Source: Nitrosomonadales bacterium (GTDB lineage: Bacteria; Pseudomonadota; Gammaproteobacteria; Burkholderiales; Gallionellaceae). From it: a DNA stretch of 35,704 nucleotides. A program made the translations under genes and the position numbers. The notes beneath the pieces were generated by a model. It was not told where the DNA came from, did not search any database, and saw nothing but the letters and a program-made list of their open reading frames with translations. Shown piece by piece: positions 1-9,274 of the stretch (position 1 is its first letter; every line of letters begins with the position of its first letter). The stretch covers positions 1-35,704 of the forward strand of contig JACPEI010000018.1 in the NCBI GenBank assembly GCA_016183575.1, given 5' to 3'.

Positions 1-338
1 ACCCTGATGATCAACTGGTCACCCGGCGTGACCGGGCGCTTGAAGCGCGCACCGTCGATGCCGGCGAAGTAATACACCGACTTGTCGTCCGGCTTGCTGC
101 CCATGGATTTGAACGACAGCAGCGCGGCGACCTGCGCCATCGCCTCGATGATCAGCACGCCGGGCATCACCGGATGGTGCGGATAATGGCCGGGGAAAAA
201 CGGCTCGTTGATCGTGACGTTCTTCAACGCGACAATATCCTTGCCCGGTTCGATCGACAATACGCGATCCACCAACAGGAACGGATAGCGGTGCGGCAGG
301 TGTTCGAGGATGGCGTGGATGTCCATTTGCGTGCTCAT
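1..338 (-). CDS. fabZ: 3-hydroxyacyl-ACP dehydratase FabZ, partial (3' end outside window)
   Basis: Hot-dog-fold dehydratase of type II fatty-acid synthesis, which removes water from 3-hydroxyacyl-ACP in the cytoplasm. The visible N-terminal 112 residues carry the family's active-site stretch ([14 protein letters not shown] followed by VLIIEAMAQ, around residues 49-71), with the His in the PGH motif. Start chosen at the ATG 338-336 because a GGAAAG Shine-Dalgarno-like stretch precedes it; a second in-frame ATG at 326 is four codons downstream. The gene follows lpxD, as in the common lpxD-fabZ-lpxA order, linking fatty-acid and lipid A supply. The coding frame runs off the left edge of the window, so the C-terminus is not seen. 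Identification is secure. Confidence 0.95.
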   Translation of the reverse strand, partial: MSTQMDIHAILEHLPHRYPFLLVDRVLSIEPGKDIVALKNVTINEPFFPGHYPHHPVMPGVLIIEAMAQVAALLSFKSMGSKPDDKSVYYFAGIDGARFKRPVTPGDQLIIR

Positions 339-360
339 TGATCTTTCCTTTGAATGATTA

Positions 361-456
361 TTCACCACGAAGCTCACAAAGAGCACGAAAAATCTGGCGT
401 CAAAGAATCATGAAATTGATGGGCAACCTTCGTGCCCTTCGTGATCTTCGTGGTGA
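361..456. repeat. Inverted repeat of CACGAAG type between lpxD and fabZ
   Basis: CACCACGAAG at 363-372 is the exact reverse complement of CTTCGTGGTG at 446-455. Further CACAAAG/CACGAA and CTTCGTG/CTTCGTG words continue inward on each side, so the two arms each contain two or three short iterated words. The element fills almost all of the 133-bp spacer between fabZ and lpxD. Its architecture (iterated heptamer, inverted, about 70 bp apart) resembles the CACAGAG element between selD and selU at 26738-26876. Confidence 0.75.
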
Positions 457-471
457 GTTTGCCCTTGTTCG

Positions 472-1506
472 TTATTTCCGTTTCAACGCTTCGAGTTCTT
501 GTTCCAGTGTCTTGACGCGCTTCACCAGATCGTCGAGGTGCCGCAGGTGCACGGCGTTCCTGCGCCAATCCTCGGTCTTGCTGAATGGAAATATTGCCGC
601 GTAAGAACCCGCTTCGCGGATCGATTTGCCAATCAGCGTAAAAGATGAAATTTCGACATGATCCGCTATTTGCAAATGTCCCAGAATACCCGCACTGCCG
701 CCAATCCGGCAATAACGCCCGATGGTAGTGCTGCCGGCAATGCCGACACATCCGGCGATCGCGGTATGCGCGCCGATGCGCACGTTGTGCGCAATCTGAA
801 TCTGGTTGTCCAGCTTCACTCCGTCCTCGATCACCGTGTCGTCCAGCGCGCCGCGGTCGATGGTGGTGTTCGCGCCGATCTCGACATCATTGCCGATCAC
901 CACGCGGCCGATTTGCGGAATCTTGATCCAGCGCCCCTCGTCCATCGCGATGCCGAAACCGTCCGAACCGATCACCGCGCCGGAATGCGCGATCAGGTTG
1001 TCGCCGATCACGCAGTCGTGATAAATAACCACATGCGGGTACAGCCTGGCATAGCTGCCGATGACCGCATTCGCGCCGATACAGCAACCCTCGCCGATGA
1101 TGCTGAATGCTCCTATCGTCGCGCCCTCGCCAATCACCGCCATCGCGGCGATGCTGGCCGTCGCATCGATTCGCGCGCCTGCACCGATCACCGCGCCGTG
1201 GTGCACGCCCGGCCTGGCTTCTGGCAAGGGATTGAGCAGGGCCGAGACCTTGGCAAAATAGGCGTAAGGGTTATCCGAAACGATGCGCGGCAGATCGGTT
1301 GCCTCCGCATCCGCCTCGCCAAGAATCACTGCGCCGGCAGAGGTATTGGCAAGCTGCGTGCGATATTTACTGTTGGTGAGAAAGCTGATGTGGTTTGCCT
1401 GCGCCTTTTCCAGCGTGGCGATTTGCGAGATGCGCACCTCGGCATCCCCCAGCACATGCCCGCCGAACTGCGCCGCGATGTCAGCCAACCGATAGGAAAT
1501 ATCCAT
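472..1506 (-). CDS. lpxD: UDP-3-O-(3-hydroxyacyl)glucosamine N-acyltransferase LpxD
   Basis: Third step of lipid A synthesis: transfers an R-3-hydroxyacyl chain from ACP to the amine of UDP-3-O-acyl-glucosamine. The 344-residue protein has the expected layout: an N-terminal uridine-binding domain (about 1-100), a long left-handed beta-helix of hexapeptide repeats (IGAGARI, IGANAVI, IGNDVEI and so on, about 105-300) and a C-terminal helix (LDDLVKRVKTLEQELEALKRK region). The catalytic His lies in the QIAHNVRIG segment. The start ATG at 1506 lies six bases after the skp stop codon, so the two are transcriptionally and probably translationally coupled. Length and motifs are typical; no oddities. 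Confidence 0.97.
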   Translation of the reverse strand: MDISYRLADIAAQFGGHVLGDAEVRISQIATLEKAQANHISFLTNSKYRTQLANTSAGAVILGEADAEATDLPRIVSDNPYAYFAKVSALLNPLPEARPGVHHGAVIGAGARIDATASIAAMAVIGEGATIGAFSIIGEGCCIGANAVIGSYARLYPHVVIYHDCVIGDNLIAHSGAVIGSDGFGIAMDEGRWIKIPQIGRVVIGNDVEIGANTTIDRGALDDTVIEDGVKLDNQIQIAHNVRIGAHTAIAGCVGIAGSTTIGRYCRIGGSAGILGHLQIADHVEISSFTLIGKSIREAGSYAAIFPFSKTEDWRRNAVHLRHLDDLVKRVKTLEQELEALKRK

Positions 1507-1512
1507 TGCCGC

Positions 1513-2034
1513 TTATTTTGCATCCTTGCCGTCGGTAGCTTCACCAGCGAGATGCTTGATCACCTTGTCGGTGATGTCTATCCTGGGATTGCGATATACC
1601 GCTTCCTGCAGGATCAGGTCGTATTTTTCCGCTTCGGCAATCGCCTGAATCGCCTTGTTGGCCTGCTCCAGAACGATGGACAGCTCTTCGTTCTTGCGCA
1701 GGTTCAAATCTTCGCGGAACTCGCGCTGCATGCGCTGCAGGTTTACATTCATCGCGGTCAATTCGCGCTCCTTGTTGCGATGATCCGCATCCGACAGCTT
1801 GCTGCCATCCTTCTCCAGCAAGGATTGCAGCTCTTTCGCCTGCCTCATCAGCTTCTTGATTTCCTGATCACGCCCGGAAAATTCCTTTTCAATCTTTTTT
1901 TCCGCCTTCGCCGCCGGCGCGGACTCACGCAACACGCGCTCGGTGTCCACCACACCCACCCTGAAATCCGCGGCCTGCGCCGACCCCATGCCCAGCAATA
2001 TAACCAGCGTACATATTTTAATCGCCATCTTCAT
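1513..2034 (-). CDS. skp: Periplasmic chaperone Skp/OmpH
   Basis: Periplasmic holdase that carries unfolded outer-membrane proteins to the BamA complex. The first 20 or so residues form a signal peptide (MKMAIKICTLVILLGMGSAQA, cleavage before ADF), followed by FRVGVVDTERVLRES and a long, highly charged coiled-coil arm (about residues 45-125), then a C-terminal strand-forming part. Length (173 aa) is normal. I chose ATG 2034 rather than the GTG at 2037 because AAGGAG at 2046-2041 sits six bases upstream, a proper spacing. It is placed directly after bamA and before lpxD, the standard arrangement. Confidence 0.95.
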   Translation of the reverse strand: MKMAIKICTLVILLGMGSAQAADFRVGVVDTERVLRESAPAAKAEKKIEKEFSGRDQEIKKLMRQAKELQSLLEKDGSKLSDADHRNKERELTAMNVNLQRMQREFREDLNLRKNEELSIVLEQANKAIQAIAEAEKYDLILQEAVYRNPRIDITDKVIKHLAGEATDGKDAK

Positions 2035-2052
2035 CACGCACTCCTTACTCGT

Positions 2053-4326
2053 TTAGAACATCGAGCCCAAGTTAAACTGGAATTTTTGCAGTTTATCCAC
2101 CGGCTGCTTGTTGAGCGGCACAGCATAACTGAACTTGATCGGCCCCACCGGAGATATCCAGGTAATTGCCGCACCGGCAGAATAGCGCAATCCGGCGCTG
2201 CCCGGCAGATCGCCGGAGCCATAGACCGCGCCCGCATCAAAAAATCCGCTCAGGCGCACCGATTTTTCCTTGATTCCCGGAACCGGCATCAGCAATTCCA
2301 CATTACCGACCACGCGCTTTGTGCCGCCCAGCGCCTGATCATCGAAATCGCGTGGCCCCAGCGAGTTGGAATCATACCCCCGCACCGAGCCGGTTCCGCC
2401 GGCATAGAAATTCTTGAAGAACGGCATCGGCTTGCCACCGTAACCGCCTCCGACACCGGCCTCGCCGTTCAACAGCAGGGTGATATCGCTGCTCACCGGA
2501 TGGAACCATTGATGCTGGTAATTCAGCTTGTAATAGCGCATGTCGAACACCGGCAGCGCAATTTCCGCGTAGGCGTGCTGCACCGTACCCTGAGTGGTGT
2601 AAATCGCGCTGTCGCGGCTATCCCTGCCCCAGCCGATGCTCCCCAGCAAATTCCTGTTGGACGCGCCAAAAGTGTTGACGTACTGCGTCAAGCGTACCGG
2701 GGGATCCGTCAACAGCCCCAATTGGGTGCTTTCAAACGCCAGGCCGTAACTGATCGACTCATCCTCACCTATCGGCACGCCGAAACGCACCCCGCCGCCC
2801 ATGGTTTTAGATGAATATTGGCTCACCGCCGTACTGCTCGAATCGGTGTTGCGCCTATAAACATCGAAGCCACGGCTCACGCCGTCATCGGTGAAATACG
2901 GATTGGTATAGGAAAGCGAATAAACCTGGTTGACCTTGCTGGTGTTGATTTGCGTCGAAACATGGTTGCCGCTGCCGAACAGGTTGGCCTGCGTCACGCC
3001 GGCCGACAGCGTTATTCCTTCGTTGTCGGAAAAACCCGCACCCACCGAAATGTTGCCCGTGGATTTTTCTTTCACCGAGACATTCACATCCATCTGATCG
3101 TTGGTACCCTGCACCGGCGGGGTTTCCACGTTAACCTCCTCGAAGAAGTTCAGCTTGTCAACGCGCTGCTTGGACTTCTTGATTTTCTCCACATCGAACC
3201 ACGCCCCCTCGACTTGGCGGAACTCGCGGCGGATCACCTCATCGCGCGTCTTGTCGTTGCCCGCGATATTGATGCGGCGTATATACACGCGCTGCCCGGG
3301 GTCAATCACGAAGTTGAAAGCCACTTGGTGCTTTTCCTTGTCCAGCTCCGGGATCGCGTTCACGTTGGCAAAGGCGTAACCTTCTTGCCCCAGGCGCTCG
3401 CCAATCTTCTTGCTGGTTTCGGTCAATGCCTTGCGCGAAAAAGTGTCGCCCGCTTTTACCTGGATAAGCTTTTCGACCTCTTCCTTTGCGATCAGGGTAT
3501 TGCCGGATACCCCCGTCCTGGAAACCGTGTATTTCTCGCCTTCGGTGATATTGATGGTGATGTAAATGTCTTTTTTGTCCGGCGTAATCGAGACCTGCGT
3601 GGAATCGATGCTGAACTCCAGATAACCGTTGTCCATGTAGAACGAGCGCATGGCTTCCATATCGGCCGACAGTTTCTGCTTGGAGTACTGGTCGCTGTTG
3701 CTGAACCAGCTCATCCAGTCCGGCGTGCTGAGCTTCATCATGTCCAGCAACTCGTCTTCCTCGTAGGCGCGATTGCCGACCAGGTTGATCTGCTTGATTT
3801 TGGAGACTTCGCCTTCCGCCACATTAAACACGATGCCGACGCGGTTACGCTCCAGCTCGGTGACGGTCGTCGTGACGCTGACGCCGTACTTGCCGCGCGC
3901 CACGTACTGGCGCTTCAATTCCTGGACAGCCTTGTCCAGCGCGCCCTTGTCGAAAATGCGCGCCTCGGCCAGCCCGGCATATTTCATGTTGTCCTTGAGC
4001 TGATCCTTCGGGAAATCCTTGATGCCGTTGAGTTCGATGCTGGCGATCGACGGACGCTCGCGCACCAGCACGATCAGCACCCCCTGCTCGACTTCCAGGC
4101 GCACATCCTTGAAGAACCCGGTGGCATACAGCGCGCGGATCGCCGCGGCGGCCTGCTGGTCACCCATGGTATCGCCGACCTTGACCGGCAGATAGCTGAA
4201 CACCGTGCCGGCCTCGGTGCGCTGAACGCCCTCGATGCGGATATCCTTGACGGTGAACGGTTCAATTGCCCAAGCGGGAGACATGCAAAGCAGGGGAATA
4301 AGCCCCGCCAGTTTTCTTAATTTCAT
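2053..4326 (-). CDS. bamA: Outer-membrane protein assembly factor BamA
   Basis: Omp85-family barrel that folds and inserts outer-membrane proteins. The 757-residue protein begins with a Sec signal peptide (about 1-20, ending SPAWA), followed by five POTRA domains (about 21-420; the first begins FTVKDIRIEGVQRTEAGTVF) and a C-terminal 16-strand barrel. The conserved RGYD of barrel loop 6 is visible in GTGSVRGYDSNSLGPRD, and the chain ends in an aromatic residue (NLGSMF), as expected for a beta-signal. The ATG lies three bases after the rseP stop codon, so translation is probably coupled. Sits between rseP and skp as in most Proteobacteria. Confidence 0.97.
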   Translation of the reverse strand: MKLRKLAGLIPLLCMSPAWAIEPFTVKDIRIEGVQRTEAGTVFSYLPVKVGDTMGDQQAAAAIRALYATGFFKDVRLEVEQGVLIVLVRERPSIASIELNGIKDFPKDQLKDNMKYAGLAEARIFDKGALDKAVQELKRQYVARGKYGVSVTTTVTELERNRVGIVFNVAEGEVSKIKQINLVGNRAYEEDELLDMMKLSTPDWMSWFSNSDQYSKQKLSADMEAMRSFYMDNGYLEFSIDSTQVSITPDKKDIYITINITEGEKYTVSRTGVSGNTLIAKEEVEKLIQVKAGDTFSRKALTETSKKIGERLGQEGYAFANVNAIPELDKEKHQVAFNFVIDPGQRVYIRRINIAGNDKTRDEVIRREFRQVEGAWFDVEKIKKSKQRVDKLNFFEEVNVETPPVQGTNDQMDVNVSVKEKSTGNISVGAGFSDNEGITLSAGVTQANLFGSGNHVSTQINTSKVNQVYSLSYTNPYFTDDGVSRGFDVYRRNTDSSSTAVSQYSSKTMGGGVRFGVPIGEDESISYGLAFESTQLGLLTDPPVRLTQYVNTFGASNRNLLGSIGWGRDSRDSAIYTTQGTVQHAYAEIALPVFDMRYYKLNYQHQWFHPVSSDITLLLNGEAGVGGGYGGKPMPFFKNFYAGGTGSVRGYDSNSLGPRDFDDQALGGTKRVVGNVELLMPVPGIKEKSVRLSGFFDAGAVYGSGDLPGSAGLRYSAGAAITWISPVGPIKFSYAVPLNKQPVDKLQKFQFNLGSMF

Positions 4327-4329
4327 TTT

Positions 4330-5712
4330 CTAACCTGAGATTAGGCGATTAATATCGTTGTAGATCGCAAAGACCATCAGCATGCCGAGCAGCGCGATGC
4401 CGATTTTCTGGCCGACTTCCCAAGCCTGCTCGGAAACCGGACTGCCCTTGACCAATTCGGCGACATAATACAGCAAGTGTCCCCCATCCAATAAGGGGAT
4501 GGGCAGCAAATTCAACACACCGAGACTGATGCTGATCAGCGCCAGGAAGCCGAGGTAGGCCGCCACGCCCATTGCGGCGGACTGGCCGGCATAATCGGCG
4601 ATCGTGATCGGGCCGCTCAGATTTTTCATCGAAACCTCGCCCAGCACCATCTTGCCCAGCATCTTCAGGGTGACAGCGGAAGTTTCCCAGGTCTTGCGCA
4701 AAGACCGCTCGAACGCCTCAAACGGGCCATAGCTTACCTCGGTCAGCACCGCCTGCCAGGCCGCATTATCCACTTGCGGAGCCGCGCCGATCCTGCCCAC
4801 GGTCTTGCGGGTGCCCGGCAAAGAGTTTTTCGGACCGGATTCGGCGACCGACAGCGGCACCAGTTCGATGCTCGAAGTTATTTCGCCGCGCTGGATATCG
4901 AGCCGTACCGTTTGCCCGGGGTGCGTGCGTATCATCTCCACCAGCTCGTCCCAATGCTGCATTGCCACTCCATTGGCGCGCAGGATACGGTCGCCCTCCT
5001 GCAAGCCGGCGCGTTGCGCCACGCTGTTTTTGGCAATCTTGCCGATGACGGGCAGGATAACCGGCCGGGAAAGATGCAACCCCAATTTATCGAGAAACTC
5101 GCCGTCCAGATCTTTCGCCTCCAGGCCGCCGATGTCGAGCAGGTGGAAAAGCGGCTCACCCTGCGCGCTGCGCGCTTCGATCCTGACTTCCCCCTGCCGC
5201 AGGGCAAGCTCCAGCAACGACCAGCGCAATTCCTCCCAGCTCGGAATCGTCTCGCCATTGATGCTGACAATGGTTTCACCCGGCTGCATCTGCGCGAAAG
5301 CAGCCGGAGAGCCCGGCGGCACCTCGCCCAGCACCGGTTTCAATCCCGGCACGCCGTGCACGAACAAAATCCAGTACAGCATGATCGCCAGCAAAAAATT
5401 CGCCAGCGGCCCGGCCGCCACGATCGCCATGCGTTGCAGCACCGGCTGGCGATTGAAGGCATATGGCAAATCTTCCGCAGCGACTTCGCCTTCGCGTTCG
5501 TCCAGCATCTTGACGTAGCCGCCCAGCGGAATCGCGGAAATCACCCACTCGGTGTCGCTGTTGGCGAAGCGTTTGCGGTAAATCACCTTGCCGAAGCCCA
5601 CCGAGAAGCGCAGCACTCTTACCCCGCAGCGGCGCGCCACCCAGTAATGCCCGAGCTCATGGAACACCACCAGCAGCGCGATCGCGCCTACGAATGCAAG
5701 CAATGTAATCAT
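4330..5712 (-). CDS. rseP: Site-2 intramembrane zinc metalloprotease RseP
   Basis: Inner-membrane protease that cleaves anti-sigma factor RseA-like substrates and leftover signal peptides. The zinc-binding HELGH motif is at residues 18-22 inside the first transmembrane segment; two PDZ domains occupy roughly 115-300; the second metal-ligand motif is in LLPIPLLDGGHLLYY near residue 400; the final segment is hydrophobic. 460 aa, normal length. The ATG at 5712 begins one base after the dxr stop. There is no convincing Shine-Dalgarno sequence before it, because the preceding 40 bases are the palindromic repeat that forms the dxr tail; translation may rely on coupling to dxr. Confidence 0.96.
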   Translation of the reverse strand: MITLLAFVGAIALLVVFHELGHYWVARRCGVRVLRFSVGFGKVIYRKRFANSDTEWVISAIPLGGYVKMLDEREGEVAAEDLPYAFNRQPVLQRMAIVAAGPLANFLLAIMLYWILFVHGVPGLKPVLGEVPPGSPAAFAQMQPGETIVSINGETIPSWEELRWSLLELALRQGEVRIEARSAQGEPLFHLLDIGGLEAKDLDGEFLDKLGLHLSRPVILPVIGKIAKNSVAQRAGLQEGDRILRANGVAMQHWDELVEMIRTHPGQTVRLDIQRGEITSSIELVPLSVAESGPKNSLPGTRKTVGRIGAAPQVDNAAWQAVLTEVSYGPFEAFERSLRKTWETSAVTLKMLGKMVLGEVSMKNLSGPITIADYAGQSAAMGVAAYLGFLALISISLGVLNLLPIPLLDGGHLLYYVAELVKGSPVSEQAWEVGQKIGIALLGMLMVFAIYNDINRLISG

Positions 5713-5713
5713 T

Positions 5714-6931
5714 CTAAATATTCGGGCGTAGTAGGGGCACGGCGCGCCGTGCCCCTACAAGATCGCCGATGTGTTGTTGTGCCATACGGCGCGCGTCGGC
5801 ATCCGCGCCCAGCACATCGTCGAGGCTGCCGACCTTGCCGACCGGCAGCGCGTCCAGCACCGCCTCGATGACATGCGGAATCGACAGGAAGGAAATCCGA
5901 CTGTCGAGAAAAGCCGCCACCGCCGCCTCGTTCGCGGCATTCAGTATCGCCGGGGCCGTGCCTGCCGCGCGCAATGCCTGATAGGCCAAGGCCAGACACG
6001 GAAAGCGCCCGAAATCGGGCGCGGTGAAATCCATCGTCGCAACCTTGAACAAGTCCAGCGGCGCGACACCGGAATCGATGCGCTCCGGCCAGGCCAGGCC
6101 ATAGGCAATCGGTATGCGCATATCCGGATTGCCGAGCTGCGCCAGCACCGAACCGTCCACATATTCGACCAGCGAATGGATCACGCTCTGCGGATGCACC
6201 ACCACCTGGATATCGTCGGCGCCCGCATTGAACAGCCAGTGCGCCTCGATGACCTCCAGCCCCTTGTTCATCATGCTCGCCGAATCCACCGAAATTTTTC
6301 TGCCCATGCTCCAGTTCGGATGCGCGCAGGCCTGTTCCGGCGTGACATGCTGCAACTCTTCCAGCGGCGTATTGCGGAACGGCCCGCCGGAAGCGGTCAG
6401 CAGAATGCGGCGCACGCCGTTTTTCGCCAGGTCGCCGTCATAGCCGCGCGGCAGCGTCTGGAAAATCGCGTTGTGTTCGCTGTCGATGGGCAACAGCACG
6501 GAGCCGCTGGCGCGCACCGCATCCATGAACACGTTGCCCGCCATCACCAGCGTTTCCTTGTTCGCCAGCAGGATTTTTTTGCCGGCGCGCGCCGCCGCCA
6601 GTGTCGGCCGCAACCCCGCCGCGCCGACGATCGCCGCCATCACCGTATCGGTTTCGGGCAGGACGCAGACCTGCTCCAATGCCGCCGCGCCGCTCAATAC
6701 CTCGATACCCAGACCCGCTGCGCGCACGCGCTCGCGCAACTGCATGGCAGCATCCTCATCCAGCATTACCGCATAGCGCGGCTTGAACTGCACGCATTGC
6801 CGGAACAGCAAATCGGCCTGGCTGTTTGCCGTCAGCGCAACAATTTGGAATTTACCGGGATGGCGCGCCACCACATCCAGCGTGCTGGTGCCGATGCTGC
6901 CGGTAGAGCCTAATACGGTTAAATTTTGCAT
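5714..6931 (-). CDS. dxr: 1-deoxy-D-xylulose 5-phosphate reductoisomerase, with repeat-derived C-terminal tail
   Basis: NADPH-dependent conversion of DXP to 2-C-methylerythritol 4-phosphate, the committed step of the MEP isoprenoid pathway; it feeds uppS two genes upstream. The Rossmann nucleotide motif [13 protein letters not shown] is at the N-terminus and the catalytic/metal region ([21 protein letters not shown]) is present. The last 14 residues, [14 protein letters not shown], are encoded by a perfect 28-bp palindrome at 5731-5758 plus a few bases. I infer this tail is an in-frame repeat insertion replacing the native end, since it has no resemblance to the family's usual C-terminus. The enzyme core is intact. 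The start at 6931 has only a weak ribosome site. Confidence 0.95.
   Translation of the reverse strand: MQNLTVLGSTGSIGTSTLDVVARHPGKFQIVALTANSQADLLFRQCVQFKPRYAVMLDEDAAMQLRERVRAAGLGIEVLSGAAALEQVCVLPETDTVMAAIVGAAGLRPTLAAARAGKKILLANKETLVMAGNVFMDAVRASGSVLLPIDSEHNAIFQTLPRGYDGDLAKNGVRRILLTASGGPFRNTPLEELQHVTPEQACAHPNWSMGRKISVDSASMMNKGLEVIEAHWLFNAGADDIQVVVHPQSVIHSLVEYVDGSVLAQLGNPDMRIPIAYGLAWPERIDSGVAPLDLFKVATMDFTAPDFGRFPCLALAYQALRAAGTAPAILNAANEAAVAAFLDSRISFLSIPHVIEAVLDALPVGKVGSLDDVLGADADARRMAQQHIGDLVGARRAVPLLRPNI
5731..5758. repeat. Perfect 28-bp palindrome with GTAGG/CCTAC ends, inside dxr
   Basis: The arms GTAGGGGCACGGCG and CGCCGTGCCCCTAC are exact reverse complements with no loop. The GTAGG start on either strand matches the other REP-like elements of this window. 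It is read through in frame as Dxr residues 392-401. Confidence 0.9.
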
Positions 6932-6967
6932 TAGAAATCAGTCAGCCACAATTTAATGGGGAAAGCC

Positions 6968-6995
6968 GTAGGGGCGATTCATGAATCGCCCGTAC
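6968..6995. repeat. GTAG-type palindrome at the cdsA stop codon
   Basis: GTAGGGGCGATTC and GAATCGCCCGTAC are inverted copies with one mismatch. On the minus strand the element begins with the G that is the last base of the cdsA stop codon TAG. It lies in the cdsA-dxr spacer and, if transcribed, would fold into a hairpin between the two genes. Confidence 0.85.
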
Positions 6996-7825
6996 TAGCC
7001 TATCCGTTGTAACAGCATCGCCATCGCGGCGAGCGGCAGGGTCGAGGTCAGCGCATCGATGCGGTCCAGCAATCCGCCGTGTCCCGGCAGCAACGCACCG
7101 CTGTCCTTGACACCTGCCTGGCGCTTGATCGCCGACTCGAACAAATCGCCGATCACCGCCAGCCCTACCCACCACCAGGCAGCCAGCAGCAAAACCGGCG
7201 ACACTTCGCGATGCGAAAAATAGGGGCTATAACTCCATACCAGCGCCACATAAACCGATACGCCGAGCAATGCGCCCGCCACGCCTTCCCAGGTCTTGCC
7301 CGGGCTGATGCTCGGGGCGAGCTTGTTCCTGCCGAATTTGCGCCCGGCGAAATAGGCCGCGATATCCGCCACCCATACCAGCCCCATCATGAACAGCAGA
7401 ATCCACGGCTCGGGGTTTGCGGCACGCAAGTCCAGCATCGCCAGGCCGGTCGGAACCAGCACCGCCCATCCGGTCAGCGCCATGAGCAGCGGCTGGCGAA
7501 CCTTCCAGCCTGCCATCAACCAGGCCGGCACGATGATCAGCCACAGCAAGGCCGATACGGCATAGACCGACAGATGAATATAAATCTGTTGCGCTTCGGT
7601 GGTGCCGGCATCCGCCCACAGCAGCCCCAGCATCGACAACAGGGTCAGCCCCCAGTAGAGATTCGCCTTCCCGCCGCTCAACCCGGACAGGCGCGACCAC
7701 TCGACGGCTCCCTGCACGACCATCGCCACGATCAGCGCCGCCCACACGGCAGGCGGCAGCGCAAACAGCACCGCCAACAGCAATGCCAGCAGGGCAGCGG
7801 CAGTAGCTATCCGCGTTTTAAGCAC
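6995..7825 (-). CDS. cdsA: Phosphatidate cytidylyltransferase CdsA
   Basis: Integral membrane enzyme making CDP-diacylglycerol from phosphatidate and CTP for phospholipid synthesis. About eight hydrophobic segments; the signature near the C-terminus is present ([19 protein letters not shown] followed by LLDRIDAL). I place the start at GTG 7825, which gives [17 protein letters not shown] and overlaps the end of uppS (stop 7820-7818); an upstream reading frame to 8053 is only the uppS shadow. 276 residues, normal length. The stop codon touches a GTAG-type palindrome (6968-6995). Neighbouring uppS and dxr place it in the lipid/isoprenoid block. Confidence 0.93.
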   Translation of the reverse strand: MLKTRIATAAALLALLLAVLFALPPAVWAALIVAMVVQGAVEWSRLSGLSGGKANLYWGLTLLSMLGLLWADAGTTEAQQIYIHLSVYAVSALLWLIIVPAWLMAGWKVRQPLLMALTGWAVLVPTGLAMLDLRAANPEPWILLFMMGLVWVADIAAYFAGRKFGRNKLAPSISPGKTWEGVAGALLGVSVYVALVWSYSPYFSHREVSPVLLLAAWWWVGLAVIGDLFESAIKRQAGVKDSGALLPGHGGLLDRIDALTSTLPLAAMAMLLQRIG

Positions 7826-8600
7826 CGGCTTTACCCTGCGGCTGCCCGCCGCCCGGCAACTGTTCACTGGTCCGGCCAAAACGCCGTTCGCGCTTTTGAT
7901 ACGAGTCGATCGCCGCATCCAGCTCCTTGCGCCCGAACGCCGGCCACAAAACATCGGTGAAATACAGCTCGGTATAGGCCAGTTGCCACAACATGAAGTT
8001 GCTGATGCGCTGTTCGCCGCCGGTACGGATGAACAAGTCCGGTTCGGGCGCATCGCTCATGGAAAGATAGGGGGACAGATCCTCTTCCGCAAAACCTTGT
8101 ACCAGTTGCGGATGCTCCTTGAGCATGGCTTGCACCGCATGCATCACGTCCCAGCGCCCGCCATAATTGGCGGCGATGGTCAGCACCAGCCCGGTATTAT
8201 TAACAGTAAGGTGCTCGGCATGCTGCATGGCCTGCTTGAGCTTGTCGTCAAAACGGCTGCGGTCACCGATGATTTTCAGGCGAATGTCGTTTTCATGCAG
8301 CTTGGCGACTTCGCGCTCCAGCATCTTCAGGAACAGCGTCATCAGAAAGGAAACTTCGTCAACGGGGCGCCGCCAGTTTTCGCTGCTGAACGCGAACACG
8401 GTCAGATACTCCACACCCAGCTCGCGGCAACTTTTCACCACCTCGCGCAACGCTTCCACACCGCGCTGATGTCCCATCACACGCGGCAAAAACCGCTGCT
8501 TCGCCCAGCGTCCGTTACCATCCATGATGATGGCAACATGACGCGGGACGCGGGCAATATCCGGGATGATACGGGTGGAACTGGATGGGAGATTTGCCAT
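7818..8600 (-). CDS. uppS: Undecaprenyl diphosphate synthase (cis-prenyltransferase)
   Basis: Condenses isopentenyl-PP units onto farnesyl-PP to make the C55 carrier lipid of peptidoglycan and LPS synthesis. The 260-residue protein carries the family's first motif with catalytic Asp ([14 protein letters not shown], about residues 23-36), [11 protein letters not shown], and the C-terminal [19 protein letters not shown] block. The start ATG 8600 is preceded by a modest GGAA. Its 3' end overlaps the cdsA start by eight bases, indicating translational coupling. No oddities. Confidence 0.97.
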   Translation of the reverse strand: MANLPSSSTRIIPDIARVPRHVAIIMDGNGRWAKQRFLPRVMGHQRGVEALREVVKSCRELGVEYLTVFAFSSENWRRPVDEVSFLMTLFLKMLEREVAKLHENDIRLKIIGDRSRFDDKLKQAMQHAEHLTVNNTGLVLTIAANYGGRWDVMHAVQAMLKEHPQLVQGFAEEDLSPYLSMSDAPEPDLFIRTGGEQRISNFMLWQLAYTELYFTDVLWPAFGRKELDAAIDSYQKRERRFGRTSEQLPGGGQPQGKAGA

Positions 8601-8620
8601 TATTCCAAGCTCGGTTGGAA

Positions 8621-9178
8621 CTAAACGGCCATCAGGTCGACTTCTTTGGCTGCCAATGCCTTGTCGATTTCTGCAACAAAGCGATCGGTCAATTTTTGTA
8701 CTTCATCCTGCAAACGCCGCTCCACATCTTCGGCGATCTCTTTATTTTTGAGCGCTTCTTTGAGCGAATGATTGGCATCACGGCGGATATTGCGCACCGC
8801 AATTTTGGCGTCTTCGCCCTCTGACTTGATTACCTTGATCAAGTCGCGGCGGCGTTCTTCGGTCAGCATCGGCATCGGCACGCGGATCAGATCGCCGTTG
8901 GTAGACGGATTCAGGCCCAGATCGGAATCGCGTATCGCCTTTTCCACTTTCGAGACCATGTTCTTTTCCCACGGCTGCACGCCGATGGTGCGCGAGTCAA
9001 CCAGCGTTACGTTGGCCACTTGAGTGATCAATGTCGGGCTGCCGTAGTAATCCACCATCACATGATCCAGCAAGCCGGTATGCGCCCGTCCGGTACGCAC
9101 CTTGCCCAAGTCCGCCTTCAACGCTTCCAGCGACTTTTGCATTTTTTGTTCGGTCGTTTTTTTGATTTCCACAATCAT
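8621..9178 (-). CDS. frr: Ribosome recycling factor
   Basis: Splits post-termination ribosomes together with EF-G. The 185-residue protein has the normal length and family signature ([30 protein letters not shown], and [14 protein letters not shown] near the middle). A textbook AAGGAGG lies six to seven bases before ATG 9178. It sits between pyrH and uppS in the usual order. A 67-bp repeat occupies the spacer towards pyrH. Confidence 0.98.
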   Translation of the reverse strand: MIVEIKKTTEQKMQKSLEALKADLGKVRTGRAHTGLLDHVMVDYYGSPTLITQVANVTLVDSRTIGVQPWEKNMVSKVEKAIRDSDLGLNPSTNGDLIRVPMPMLTEERRRDLIKVIKSEGEDAKIAVRNIRRDANHSLKEALKNKEIAEDVERRLQDEVQKLTDRFVAEIDKALAAKEVDLMAV

Positions 9179-9191
9179 GGTTTACCTCCTT

Positions 9192-9258
9192 AGCCGGACG
9201 AGCCGGAACCAAATGTAGGTCGGGCTCCGCCCGACATGGTGGGCGGAGCCCACCCTAC
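9192..9258 (-). repeat. GTAG REPIN-like double hairpin, copy A (67 bp)
   Basis: Read on the minus strand, this 67-bp unit begins GTAGGGTGGGC and matches 25581-25647 on the plus strand with about six differences. The first 44 bases (9258-9215) form two successive hairpins (GTGGGC/GCCCAC, then CGGGC/GCCCG), bounded by GTAGG and CCTAC. The remaining 23 bases (to 9192) contain CCGGCTCGTCCGG and are conserved in the second copy. It fills the pyrH-frr spacer. Confidence 0.9.
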
Positions 9259-9274
9259 AGCTACTTTTCCAAGA

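Noticed and set aside
658-2814. 718-codon plus-strand open frame opposite lpxD, skp and bamA
   Set aside because: It is the antisense shadow of GC-rich genes; the encoded peptide is His/Arg/Gln-rich with no recognisable domain, and it crosses several true genes.
2818-4320. 500-codon plus-strand open frame opposite bamA
   Set aside because: Exactly antisense to bamA, low-complexity His/Arg composition and no ribosome site.
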